Of a DNA stretch of 64,000 nucleotides, positions 53,115-61,619 are shown one piece after another (position 1 is the stretch's first letter; every line of letters begins with the position of its first letter). The notes beneath the pieces were generated by a model that saw only the letters and a list, made by a program, of their open reading frames with translations, was not told the DNA's origin and searched no databases. A program made the position numbers and the translations under genes. The stretch spans positions 248,001-312,000 of the forward strand of contig CAVRJN010000001.1 in NCBI GenBank assembly GCA_963721585.1. The letters are read 5' to 3'. The stretch is from Bog-473 sp963721585. Its GTDB lineage: Bacteria > Actinomycetota > Acidimicrobiia > Acidimicrobiales > RAAP-2.

Positions 53115-54556
53115 TTGTGCTGATCCCGCTGGCCGGGATCGTCGTGCTCGGAGTCTTGACCGCGGTCGTCAAGTTGTTCGTCCGTTGGGAACGCGAAGGC
53201 AAGGAGCACCTGGTCCCGCTGGTCCTCCTCGGCATGCTGGTGATCGAGGCGACGATCTACAACAACCCGAACGCGGTGCCCCGTGGACTGTTCCATCCCG
53301 GTTCGGGGGCGACGCAGGTGCGGCTGCCCGAGATCTACATCACGCTCGCCCTGATCGCCCGGCTCATCGCGCGGGGCAGGCCGGTCCGGATCGGCCTGCC
53401 GGCCGGCCTCTGGTTGGCCTTCGGCGCGTGGATGGTGGTCGGCGCCGTGGAGGGCGCGTTGTACCACAACGGGTTGTCCCAGGACCTCTACGAGGCGAAG
53501 GACATCTTCTACATCGTCGGCGCGTACGCGCTGGCTTCGGGCGTGCCGATCCGCAAGTACATCGATACCGGAGCGCTGCTCAAACTCGGAACGCTGTGCA
53601 TCGTGTCTGCGTCCGTGATCGACCTGATGACGCTCGCCGGGGTCAAGGTGACCACAAACCTGCCGCTGCTCCCCCTGTCAGCGTTCGGAACGGTCGGCGC
53701 GGAGACTGCGGCCCTGTACCTCGCCGTCGTGGCCATGTGCTTCATGGTCAGGATGGCCTCCGGACCGGTCCGGCTCATCCACGTCCTCGCCCTCGTCCCC
53801 GTCGTCGCCAATGTGCTCCTCGCCGATCAGCGCGCAGTCCTCGTGAATCTGGGCTTGGTCGTGTTGGTCGTGATCGTGGGGATCGTCGTGGGGCCGCGGC
53901 GAGGGATCGCCCGCGGTTTCTACGTCACGGGCGGTCAGCTGGTCCTGACCGCGCTCGTCGTCGTCGCGATCGGGCTCGTCCTCGTGGTCGTGCCGGCGGC
54001 TGTCGACCGGCAGCCGGCCAAACTTCCGCTCGCATCGAGTGCCCAGAGCCTGTTCCACAACGAGGCGAAGGCGGAATCAGCCCAGGACCGCCTCGACTTG
54101 GCCTCGGCGGCGGAGAAGCTGATCCCCCAGCACCTGCTCATCGGATGGGGATACGGAATCGAGTTCCAATACTTCGAAACGGGAACGCGCACGGTGATAA
54201 CCATCCCGTACGCGCACAACATCGTGCTCGACCTCTGGCTCCGGTTGGGTCTCATCGGACTGGTGCTCTTCGTTCTGGCGTTCGGGGACTCCATCAAGGG
54301 GGGTCTGCTCGTGTGGCGGCGAGATCATGACCGGGTGACGGCATCCCTTGCGCTGGCCATCTTGGGGCTGTTGGCCGGGCTCCTCGCCACGGGACTCCTC
54401 GAGCCCCTCCTCGACGAATACCGGTTCGCCACCCTGTTCGGCGTGTGCCTCGGATTGCTGCGTGCCTGCGTCACGTCCACGAACGAACGGCCCCGACTGC
54501 CGAGAGGGCCCGTGGAGGTCACCGCGTCGAGGTTCGCCACCGGAGGTCCCAGATGA
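53108..54556 (+). CDS. O-antigen ligase/polymerase-like membrane protein (Wzy_C)
   Basis: A 482-residue integral membrane protein with about 11 helices, from the GTG at 53108 (VLIVLIPLAGIVVLGVLTAV). A large outer loop before the last helices contains ESAQDRLDLASAAEKLIPQH, then LIGWGYGIEF and ITIPYAHNIVLDLWLRLGLI. This is the 'HN' loop pattern of Wzy_C polymerases and ligases, with a catalytic-type His. It would join lipid-linked repeat units outside the membrane. The last residues overlap the ATG of tiny ORF 3. Confidence 0.85.
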   Translation: MLIVLIPLAGIVVLGVLTAVVKLFVRWEREGKEHLVPLVLLGMLVIEATIYNNPNAVPRGLFHPGSGATQVRLPEIYITLALIARLIARGRPVRIGLPAGLWLAFGAWMVVGAVEGALYHNGLSQDLYEAKDIFYIVGAYALASGVPIRKYIDTGALLKLGTLCIVSASVIDLMTLAGVKVTTNLPLLPLSAFGTVGAETAALYLAVVAMCFMVRMASGPVRLIHVLALVPVVANVLLADQRAVLVNLGLVVLVVIVGIVVGPRRGIARGFYVTGGQLVLTALVVVAIGLVLVVVPAAVDRQPAKLPLASSAQSLFHNEAKAESAQDRLDLASAAEKLIPQHLLIGWGYGIEFQYFETGTRTVITIPYAHNIVLDLWLRLGLIGLVLFVLAFGDSIKGGLLVWRRDHDRVTASLALAILGLLAGLLATGLLEPLLDEYRFATLFGVCLGLLRACVTSTNERPRLPRGPVEVTASRFATGGPR

Positions 54557-54717
54557 CCGCCTGTGACCTGGGCCGCCTCGTAGGCTGGCACGAGCGGGTG
54601 CGGAGATCGTCCGGTCGATGCCGGGCTCGCGTGCAGGACCACTTCTCACCCGACCGTCGTGCCAGGCGGCTGCTGACAGCGGCCGCCGTGGGATTTCGAG
54701 CAGAGGGGCCGGAATGA
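54553..54717 (+). CDS. Tiny ORF 3 of the polysaccharide locus (54 aa)
   Basis: A 54-residue frame with ATGA overlap to the polymerase gene at its start (54553-54556) and ATGA overlap to the kinase gene at its end (54714-54717). GGAGG lies 6 bases upstream of its ATG. The product is strongly basic, with 13 Arg residues and the stretch HFSPDRRARRLLTAAAVGFR. No membrane helix and no family recognised. It could bind nucleic acid or an acidic partner, or be only a coupling ORF. Confidence 0.48.
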   Translation: MTACDLGRLVGWHERVRRSSGRCRARVQDHFSPDRRARRLLTAAAVGFRAEGPE

Positions 54718-56069
54718 ATCTGAGACAAATCATACGCACCGTTCGTGCCCACTGGGTCGTGGCTGTCGTCACGTTCCTCGTGTGCGTCCTCATCGGCGGC
54801 GCGTATGCAGTGTTGCCGGCGAAGAAGTACCAGGCCACCGTGGTGCTCCTGGCGCAGCCGCCGACAAGTGCCAGCCAGCCGGGACAGGACGTCGGTGCCA
54901 TTCAGATCGAGATTCCCCAGATCGCGGTGGAAGCCGGGAACGTGACGATCGACGCCGAGGCGCGGGCGCAGGTGCCCGCGCGCTTCCGGTCGGTGCCGGT
55001 GACCATCAAGGCGGTCGCGGATCCCTCGTCGAACACGGTCTCGATCAGTGCTTCGAGCACCGACCCCGCCGCCGCCCAGGCCTATGCCAATGCCACGGCG
55101 GCGCGCGTCCTCAAGGTGGCCAACCGCGGTGGAGGATCCCTCCTGGTCCTTTCCGAGCTCGGCGGGGCCGAACTCCCGACCACTCCGACGAATCCGCGTT
55201 CCACGGTAGCCCTGGCGTCTCTCGCGTTCGGTCTCATCGCGGCCGTGTTCGCCGCCCTGGCGGCTGGAACGCTGCGGCGGTTGGTCGCCGCCGACGAGAT
55301 CTCGGACCGGCTCGGCATCCCGGTGCTGGGAGAGGTGCCCGGTCTGGCTCGTGCCGGCGCGGATCCCGCCGACATGTTCCAATCAGGCGGAGACGAGCGC
55401 GGGCTCGAGGCATTCCAGCAGCTGCGCAGCCGCCTCCACGTCATGTTCCACGAGACGCACCCGGTGATCGCGTTCACATCCTGCGATCCCCGCGAGGGCA
55501 AGTCCACCGTCGCCGCCCACACGGCGTGGGCCCTGGCCACGTCGGGCCAATTCGTGGTGGCCGTCGACGCTGATCTGCGGCAGCCGAGATTGCACGAGAT
55601 CTTCGGGGTCGAGCTGTCGCCCGGCGTCAGCGACATCCCCGTCGCAACCGGTCCGACCGAGCTCATGGCACCGACGGGGAACCGCTATCTGGAGGTCATT
55701 CCGGCCGGCATCCCGACCCGGCATCCGGCGGACATCGCCGTGGCCGACGTTCCGCGGTTGTTGCGCGCGTTGGGTGAGTCGGATCGGACGGTCGTGCTCG
55801 ATTGCCCGCCGGTCATGGGCGTGGCCGAGACCACCATTCTCGTGACGAAGGTGGACGCGGTGATCCTGGTGGTCGACGCTCGAAAGTTCACCTTCGAGAC
55901 GCTGGAGCAGGGGTTGGCACACCTGCGGGCATCGGGGGCGAACGTCGTCGGCATCGTGCTGAACCGCGTGCGGTGGCGCAAAATGGGTCCGGTCTACGGC
56001 TACGACGGGACGCCCCAGTCGCTGAGGGCGGACAGCCCCCCGGAGAAAAGCCTCCCAAAAGGTCGATAG
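54714..56069 (+). CDS. Wzz-type chain-length protein fused to BY-kinase-like ATPase
   Basis: A 451-residue inner-membrane protein. The N-terminal Wzz domain lies between two helices (HWVVAVVTFLVCVLIGGAYA near 14 and STVALASLAFGLIAAVFAAL near 165). The cytoplasmic ATPase has Walker A SCDPREGKSTVAAHTAWALA (Lys263), Walker A' VVAVDADLRQPRLHEIF and Walker B RTVVLDCPPVMG. It controls polymer length and export. Bacterial tyrosine kinases end in a cluster of tyrosines. Here only the two in GPVYGYDG are seen, so autophosphorylation of a Tyr cluster is doubtful. Confidence 0.9.
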   Translation: MNLRQIIRTVRAHWVVAVVTFLVCVLIGGAYAVLPAKKYQATVVLLAQPPTSASQPGQDVGAIQIEIPQIAVEAGNVTIDAEARAQVPARFRSVPVTIKAVADPSSNTVSISASSTDPAAAQAYANATAARVLKVANRGGGSLLVLSELGGAELPTTPTNPRSTVALASLAFGLIAAVFAALAAGTLRRLVAADEISDRLGIPVLGEVPGLARAGADPADMFQSGGDERGLEAFQQLRSRLHVMFHETHPVIAFTSCDPREGKSTVAAHTAWALATSGQFVVAVDADLRQPRLHEIFGVELSPGVSDIPVATGPTELMAPTGNRYLEVIPAGIPTRHPADIAVADVPRLLRALGESDRTVVLDCPPVMGVAETTILVTKVDAVILVVDARKFTFETLEQGLAHLRASGANVVGIVLNRVRWRKMGPVYGYDGTPQSLRADSPPEKSLPKGR

Positions 56070-56080
56070 ACCGAGGTCGC

Positions 56081-57718
56081 GTGTTACGCGAGGCCGGCGT
56101 CGAACCGACAGCCGCGCCGCGGGACAAGCCGACAGGGGCGTCGGGGAACAAGAAGCCGAAGAAGGCCAGCCAGCGCCGCAATGTGATCACGAGTTACCTG
56201 TGCGCCGTCACTCTGGCGGCGGTCGGCTTCCTCACCACGCCCGTCCTCACCCATGGGCTCGGCATCCTCCGCTACGGGGTCTGGGCACTCATCGGCTCGC
56301 TCATCCCGTTCCTCGAGATCCTCGAGCTGGGCTTCGCCAACGCCACCGTTGCGTTCGTCAGCCGGCACCTCGAGTTGGAAGACGACGAGATGGTGGCGTC
56401 AACGCTCAACACGTCCTTTCTGTGCCTCTCGGTGCTCGGGATCATCGCGTTCGCCGGCGTCGTGGTCTTCGCGTACTTCCTGCCGGAGATCATCCCCACC
56501 ATCCCCAAGGGATTGGTCGGCCAGGGGCAATTCCTCCTCCTCCTCCTTGCGTTCGACATGGCGCTCTCCATACCCATGGACACGTTCGGCGGCGCGCTGA
56601 ACGCGCTGCAGCGGTTCGACCTCTTGAACTACAGCCTCATCGCCGTGACGCTGGCGCAGGCCATCGCGTGGGTCATCGTCATGTGGTTGCACGGCGGACT
56701 CGTCGCGCTCGGCATCGTCACCGTGGCGATCAGCCTGGTCGGCCAGATGTCCCGCCTGGTCATGGCACACCGCCTCTTGCCGTGGTTCCGTCTCTCCCTC
56801 CGGCGCTTCGACCGCGCCATCCTCAGGACCTTCTCCCTCGCCACGGGTTGGTACTCACTGGCCCAGGTGTCCCAAGCGGTGATCAACCTCTCCGACGTCC
56901 TGATCGTCGGTGCTGTCGCGGGCGTGCGGGCGGCCGCCATCTACGCCGTCGCGCAGCGGCTGGCTCTCCTTCCGCAGCGGGTCGTCCAACCGCGGTCGTT
57001 TCTCTTGTTCGCGAAGGCGGGACAGCTGGCGGCTCGCGATAACCGGTCCGGCCTGCGCGAGAGCACCGACCAGGTGGTGGGGTTCGTCCGGTACCTGAGC
57101 GTGCCCGCCGCCATTGTGCTGGGGTTCCTGGCCGGTCCCGCCGTGGAGGTCTGGGTCGGACCCCTCTACAGCGAAGCGGCGGCGTGCATCGGACTGCTGT
57201 GTATCGCCGCCGTGGTGCAGGCGTGGGGGCAGGCGATCTCCCTGGCGATCAGCGGTGCCGGTCGCCCGAGGCTGGCATCGATTCTCTACGGCGGCGAGGC
57301 CGTGGTCCACGTCGGCCTCGGCATTGTGCTCTCGAGCCGGCACGGCGCCCTCGGAATGGCCGAAGCGGCGCTCATCGGAGCGGTCCTCCTGGAGGGGTTC
57401 CTCATGCTCCCGCTGGTGTACCGGCAACTCGGGGACTCGTTGCCGCGGCGGGCGTTGCGCACTGCCCGGGTCTTGGGCTTGCCCTTCGTGATCACGGGTG
57501 TCCTCGCCTACCTGGTCGGCCGTCGCGGCGGCCCCTTGTTCGCCTTCGTGGACGGGCATATCCGGATCGTCGGGGTCGTCGGCGTCGTGGTGGCGGGCGT
57601 CGCGCTCATGCTCGTCTTCTATGCGCTCCTCCTCGTGTCTCTTCCCGGCGACGAGCGACAGGTGGCCCTCGGTCGCGTGCGTGGCGGGGCGGGCCGAGTC
57701 CTGGCCAGGCTGCACTAG
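56081..57718 (+). CDS. Wzx-like polysaccharide flippase
   Basis: A 545-residue MATE/MOP-superfamily exporter with about 14 helices, from the GTG at 56081 placed behind GAGG. A 30-residue Lys-rich cytoplasmic start precedes the first helix (NVITSYLCAVTLAAVGFLTT), then GILRYGVWALIGSLIPFLEI. The second half has VSQAVINLSDVLIVGAVAGV and FLLFAKAGQL, typical of the O-antigen flippase group. It would turn lipid-linked units to the outer face for the Wzy-like enzyme. A longer frame upstream runs inside the kinase gene and is rejected. Confidence 0.9.
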   Translation: MLREAGVEPTAAPRDKPTGASGNKKPKKASQRRNVITSYLCAVTLAAVGFLTTPVLTHGLGILRYGVWALIGSLIPFLEILELGFANATVAFVSRHLELEDDEMVASTLNTSFLCLSVLGIIAFAGVVVFAYFLPEIIPTIPKGLVGQGQFLLLLLAFDMALSIPMDTFGGALNALQRFDLLNYSLIAVTLAQAIAWVIVMWLHGGLVALGIVTVAISLVGQMSRLVMAHRLLPWFRLSLRRFDRAILRTFSLATGWYSLAQVSQAVINLSDVLIVGAVAGVRAAAIYAVAQRLALLPQRVVQPRSFLLFAKAGQLAARDNRSGLRESTDQVVGFVRYLSVPAAIVLGFLAGPAVEVWVGPLYSEAAACIGLLCIAAVVQAWGQAISLAISGAGRPRLASILYGGEAVVHVGLGIVLSSRHGALGMAEAALIGAVLLEGFLMLPLVYRQLGDSLPRRALRTARVLGLPFVITGVLAYLVGRRGGPLFAFVDGHIRIVGVVGVVVAGVALMLVFYALLLVSLPGDERQVALGRVRGGAGRVLARLH

Positions 57719-57734
57719 AGTTCTGCGGCGTGAC

Positions 57735-59555
57735 GTGGCTCGCGGACCGCGGAATTTGACGACGGCGGCTCGTCCCGTCACGGGGGTGGAGTCCGTCCCG
57801 CTGTGGATCGGATCGCCGGACAGACCGGTGTTCGCCTGGCTCGACGTGCCCGACGACCACCTCGTCGCCGGCGCCGCCGTGATCTGTCCCAGCATGGGCC
57901 TGGAAGCGGCGTACTCGACGCGGGCGTTGCGCCAGCTGGCACATCGGCTGGCCGGTTCCGGCTGGGCCGCCCTTCGCCTCGACTACGCGGCGACGGGAGA
58001 CTCGGCGGGGACCTGGTCCGACCCCGACCTCGTCACCGAGTGGCTCGGGAACATCCGGCTCGCCATCGACTGTGCGCGCTCCCTCGGCGCCGAGCGGGTC
58101 GGCGTGGTGGGGCTGAGGCTCGGCGCCACGCTGGCGGCCACCGAGCTCGCCCGCGGCGGTCCCGTGGACGACCTGGTGCTGTGGGACCCGTGTGCGACGG
58201 GCAAGGCGTTCCTCCGGGAGCAGCGCGCCATGGCCGCCTTCCGGCGCGAGATGGCCGTCGAGTGGGGGACCTTGCAGGAGGGAGAGGTCCCGGGCTCGGG
58301 CGAGGAGAGCGAGGACGGCTTGGTCGATGCGCCGGGCATCGTGTTCTCCGCGTCCACTGCGGCCGACCTCGATCCGCTCGCGGTCGCCTGGAGCGATCAG
58401 AGCCCCGCCTCCCGGGAGCTCGTGCTGACACGAGAGGAGCGGAGGATCGAGCGGGCCGTGGCGAAGCGTCTGACGATGCCCGGCGTCGAGTCCGCCCAGA
58501 TCCTCGGGCAGGAAGCGCTCTTCGCGGAGAAGCCAGCGACCCCGGTGCCGACGCTGGACCGGATCGTCTCCTGGTTCTCGGAGCCCGGCGGGCCGGTGGT
58601 GCGGCTCACGATGCCCGAAGGCCAGGCGACGGCGGTGCACCGGGCGCCGGGCCGGCCCGGTGTTCGAGAGCGGGCGGTGGAGTTCGGTCCGGGGCGCCTC
58701 TTCGGCATCTACAGCGAGCCCGAGGACGGCATCGATCCATCGGCTCCGACCGTCATCTTCCTCAACGTGGGGCTGATCGGTCACCAGGGTCCGGGCCGGC
58801 TCTGGGTGGATCTGGCCCGGGCATGCGCGGCCGACGGCAACGTGCGGTGCCTGCGGGTGGACCTGAGCGGGATCGGCGACAGCCCGGCGCGGCCGGGCCG
58901 GACCGAGCTGCGCGGCTTCCCGCACGACGCCCCCGAGGACATGGACGACATCCGGCGGGCCGTCACCGAGGACGGGGCCGAGCTCATCCTCGTCGGCGTC
59001 TGCTCCGGGGCCGATCACAGCATCGAAATGGCGTTGGCGTCACCGGTCGCAGCACTCTGCGTCATCAATCCGGCCTTTTCCTACGCACGATGGGGAGACG
59101 GCAAGGATGCCAACCCGGTCGAGGAAGGCGCCCCGGCGCCCGACGACCGCCAGGCGTGGGGTACGCCCCGGCCCATGCTGACGCGTGCGATGGCGCTGGT
59201 CGCGCCCTACAAGCACGTGATTCGTCGGCACATGCCGACTCCGTTCTGGTGGATGGCGAAACGGTGGTTGATGAACGGAAGCCCCGTCAGGACCCTCGAA
59301 CACCTGGCGCAGAGCGGCGTCGATGTCCTCTTCGTCTGCGGGACCAACGAGGCGCGCCGGGTCTACCGCGGCGAGCAGCATCGGCTCAATGCCCTGATTG
59401 CCAAAGGGGAGGTCCGTGTCGAGACCGTCGCCCACCTGGACCACTCGCTCCTCGAGCGGACCAGCCACGACCGTGTGGCGGAGCTGTTCGGCGCCTATGT
59501 GGCGCAGCATGCCGACGCCCTGTCGGGACGGGCCGGCGATCCCGCGCCGTCCTGA
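57735..59555 (+). CDS. Tandem alpha/beta-hydrolase-like protein with altered nucleophile elbows
   Basis: A protein of about 606 residues with two alpha/beta-hydrolase halves in a row. Half one: AWLDVPDDHLVAGAAVICPS, RLDYAATGDSAG, and elbow VGVVGLRLGATLAA. Half two: LFGIYSEPEDGIDPSAPTVI, RVDLSGIGDSPA and elbow LVGVCSGADHSIEMAL, ending in VAHLDHSLLE. The usual G-x-S-x-G reads GLRLG and GVCSG, so Arg and Cys stand where Ser should be. The style recalls hydrolases associated with exosortase polysaccharide loci. Start uncertain: GTG 57735, TTG 57756 or GTG 57786. It follows Wzx by 16 bp and probably edits or binds an acylated precursor. Confidence 0.75.
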   Translation: MARGPRNLTTAARPVTGVESVPLWIGSPDRPVFAWLDVPDDHLVAGAAVICPSMGLEAAYSTRALRQLAHRLAGSGWAALRLDYAATGDSAGTWSDPDLVTEWLGNIRLAIDCARSLGAERVGVVGLRLGATLAATELARGGPVDDLVLWDPCATGKAFLREQRAMAAFRREMAVEWGTLQEGEVPGSGEESEDGLVDAPGIVFSASTAADLDPLAVAWSDQSPASRELVLTREERRIERAVAKRLTMPGVESAQILGQEALFAEKPATPVPTLDRIVSWFSEPGGPVVRLTMPEGQATAVHRAPGRPGVRERAVEFGPGRLFGIYSEPEDGIDPSAPTVIFLNVGLIGHQGPGRLWVDLARACAADGNVRCLRVDLSGIGDSPARPGRTELRGFPHDAPEDMDDIRRAVTEDGAELILVGVCSGADHSIEMALASPVAALCVINPAFSYARWGDGKDANPVEEGAPAPDDRQAWGTPRPMLTRAMALVAPYKHVIRRHMPTPFWWMAKRWLMNGSPVRTLEHLAQSGVDVLFVCGTNEARRVYRGEQHRLNALIAKGEVRVETVAHLDHSLLERTSHDRVAELFGAYVAQHADALSGRAGDPAPS

Positions 59556-59698
59556 GGACACCGTCTTATCCGCAGCAGTTGCGTCGGACTCGTCACGGGT
59601 ACCGGTCCTGGTCCTAGCATCGGGCCTGCGCCGGGCGCCTCCGGGTCCCGGGTCCGGCTTCGCCGGACCGAGATGACGCGCAGAAAAGGGGATTGAAC

Positions 59699-61531
59699 AT
59701 GACGACGACAGCGCCCAGCCGGTCGGTCCCCAAGCGAGGGTTAGCGAACGCCCTGGGGATGCGTCAGCTCTACAAGTATCCCAACACCTGGCCGCGGATC
59801 GGGTACCTGGCCATCGTCGTGTTGACGACGATCATGCTGTACTACCTCTACTACGTGGAGGGGGCGGTTACGCCGCTGCTGCTGCCCTACTACCACATGT
59901 CGTTCAAGTTCTTCCTGTACCTACTGGTCGTTTCCAACGCCATCGGAGCCTTCAGCGCCTTCATCGGCGGTCTCTCGGACAAGATCGGGCGGGCCAACCT
60001 CACCATCTACGGGACGCTCGTCGTCGCGCTCGTCCAGCTCCTCGCCATCCCTCACATCCACGGCGAGTGGGGATTCGCAGCGTCCTATTGCGTGATCGGG
60101 TTCGTCGAGGGCGTGATCCTGGTCTCGACCCCCGCACTGATGCGCGACTTCTCGCCGCAGATGGGCCGCGGCGTGGCCATGGGGTTCTGGGCGCTCGGGC
60201 CCACCATGGGCGCACTGTTGGCGAGCCTGGTGGCCACCCACACCCTGGACCACCTGAAGCCCTGGCAGGACCAGTTCATCATTTCGGGCCTGGTATGCCT
60301 CGGTGTGGTGATCATCGCGTTCTTCTTTCTGCGCGAGCTCTCGCCGCAGCTGCGCGACCAGCTCATGGTGAGCGAACGCGAGCGGGCGCTCATTGAGGCA
60401 CGCGCCAAGGGGATCGATGTCGAGCGCGCCATTGCGCACCCCATCCGTTCCATGATGCGGCTCGACCTGATCGCCTCCTCCGTCGCCATCTCGGTGTTCC
60501 TCCTCTTCTATTACGCCTCGGTGAGCGTCCTGACCATCTACTGGGTGGTGACGTTCAACCGGACGACCCCACAGGCCAACGGGATCAACGTCTGGCTGGC
60601 CGCGTTCCTCTCCGGCGGACTCGTCGTGGCGGGCTTCCTCTCCGACTGGGCGCGGGTTCGCAAGCCCTTCATGCTCGTCGGGGCGATCTGCGCCATGGTC
60701 ATGATGGGCTTCCTCATCAATCAGACCGGCCACCCTCAGACCGGCTACTACGCCAACGTCCTCGTGATCGTTCTGCTCGCGGTCTCGATAGCGCTGGCGT
60801 ATGCGCCGTGGATGGCGAACTACACCGAGCAGGTCGAGTCCCACAATCCCGCCCTGACGGCGTCGGGCCTGGCGGTGTGGGGCTGGATCTTGCGCATCAC
60901 GGTGGCGTTGTCGTTCCTGGTGCTGCCCTACGTGATCACGACCTCCACGACCCTGGTGGACAACCAGACGGCGGCGGGTGCGTTGCAGGCGATCGAGGCG
61001 GCCAAGCCCTATGCGCCATCGATCTCGCCGGCGGCGTGCGCGCCGAGGCCGGCGCCGGCGTCGGCCATCGCCGCGCTGCGGGCCACCGGCGAGATCGGCC
61101 CGAAGACGCTGGCGACAGTCCTCGAGGCATGCAATGCGACCCACAGCCTGACCGACGCCCTGACCGCGGCCGGCGGGCTCTCGAACCCGCAGGTGCAGGG
61201 CTTGATCGCCTACAACCCCCTGGCCACCGCGATTCAGCAGGGCAAATCGGTCAGCCAAGCGCAGATTCACTCGGTGGCGGTCAAGTCCCAGAACCTGGGA
61301 AGCCTCTTGGTGGCCGAGCAGAAGCTGGTCCCGGCGCAGAAGACGTCGCCGGGTGAGTGGAAGCGCTGGTGGGAGGTGTGTCTCGCCGGCCAGTTCGTCT
61401 TCGCCGTCCTCGTCTTCTTCATGCGGGGCCGCTGGAGCCCCCGGGCGGCCCGTCGTGACGACGCTGAACACGATCGGATCGTCACCGAGGAGCTGGCCGA
61501 GCTGGCCCGCGAACCGGTCGGGGCGGTCTGA
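59699..61531 (+). CDS. MFS transporter with large extra loop near the C-terminus
   Basis: A 610-residue transporter of the major facilitator type. The first six helices include the motif FIGGLSDKIGRANLTIYGTL and the GFWALGPTMGALLASLV region. A central cytoplasmic loop (MVSERERALIEARAKGIDVE) separates the halves. About 150 residues lie between the last two helices (from TTSTTLVDNQTAAGALQAIE to SPGEWKRWWEVCLAGQFVF). They carry two Cys, and a typical MFS protein has only a short loop there. ATG 59699 is preferred over TTG 59693, with AAAAGGGG upstream. The substrate is unknown. The amidohydrolase 88 bp downstream may act on the transported compound. Confidence 0.85.
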   Translation: MTTTAPSRSVPKRGLANALGMRQLYKYPNTWPRIGYLAIVVLTTIMLYYLYYVEGAVTPLLLPYYHMSFKFFLYLLVVSNAIGAFSAFIGGLSDKIGRANLTIYGTLVVALVQLLAIPHIHGEWGFAASYCVIGFVEGVILVSTPALMRDFSPQMGRGVAMGFWALGPTMGALLASLVATHTLDHLKPWQDQFIISGLVCLGVVIIAFFFLRELSPQLRDQLMVSERERALIEARAKGIDVERAIAHPIRSMMRLDLIASSVAISVFLLFYYASVSVLTIYWVVTFNRTTPQANGINVWLAAFLSGGLVVAGFLSDWARVRKPFMLVGAICAMVMMGFLINQTGHPQTGYYANVLVIVLLAVSIALAYAPWMANYTEQVESHNPALTASGLAVWGWILRITVALSFLVLPYVITTSTTLVDNQTAAGALQAIEAAKPYAPSISPAACAPRPAPASAIAALRATGEIGPKTLATVLEACNATHSLTDALTAAGGLSNPQVQGLIAYNPLATAIQQGKSVSQAQIHSVAVKSQNLGSLLVAEQKLVPAQKTSPGEWKRWWEVCLAGQFVFAVLVFFMRGRWSPRAARRDDAEHDRIVTEELAELAREPVGAV

Positions 61532-61619
61532 TCCCGAGCGTCTCCCATCCCCGTCGTGGGCGGCTCCGTATCCCACCCCGTAGGGTTGAACGTCGGGGCT
61601 GAGTGGGGAGGGACAACGG

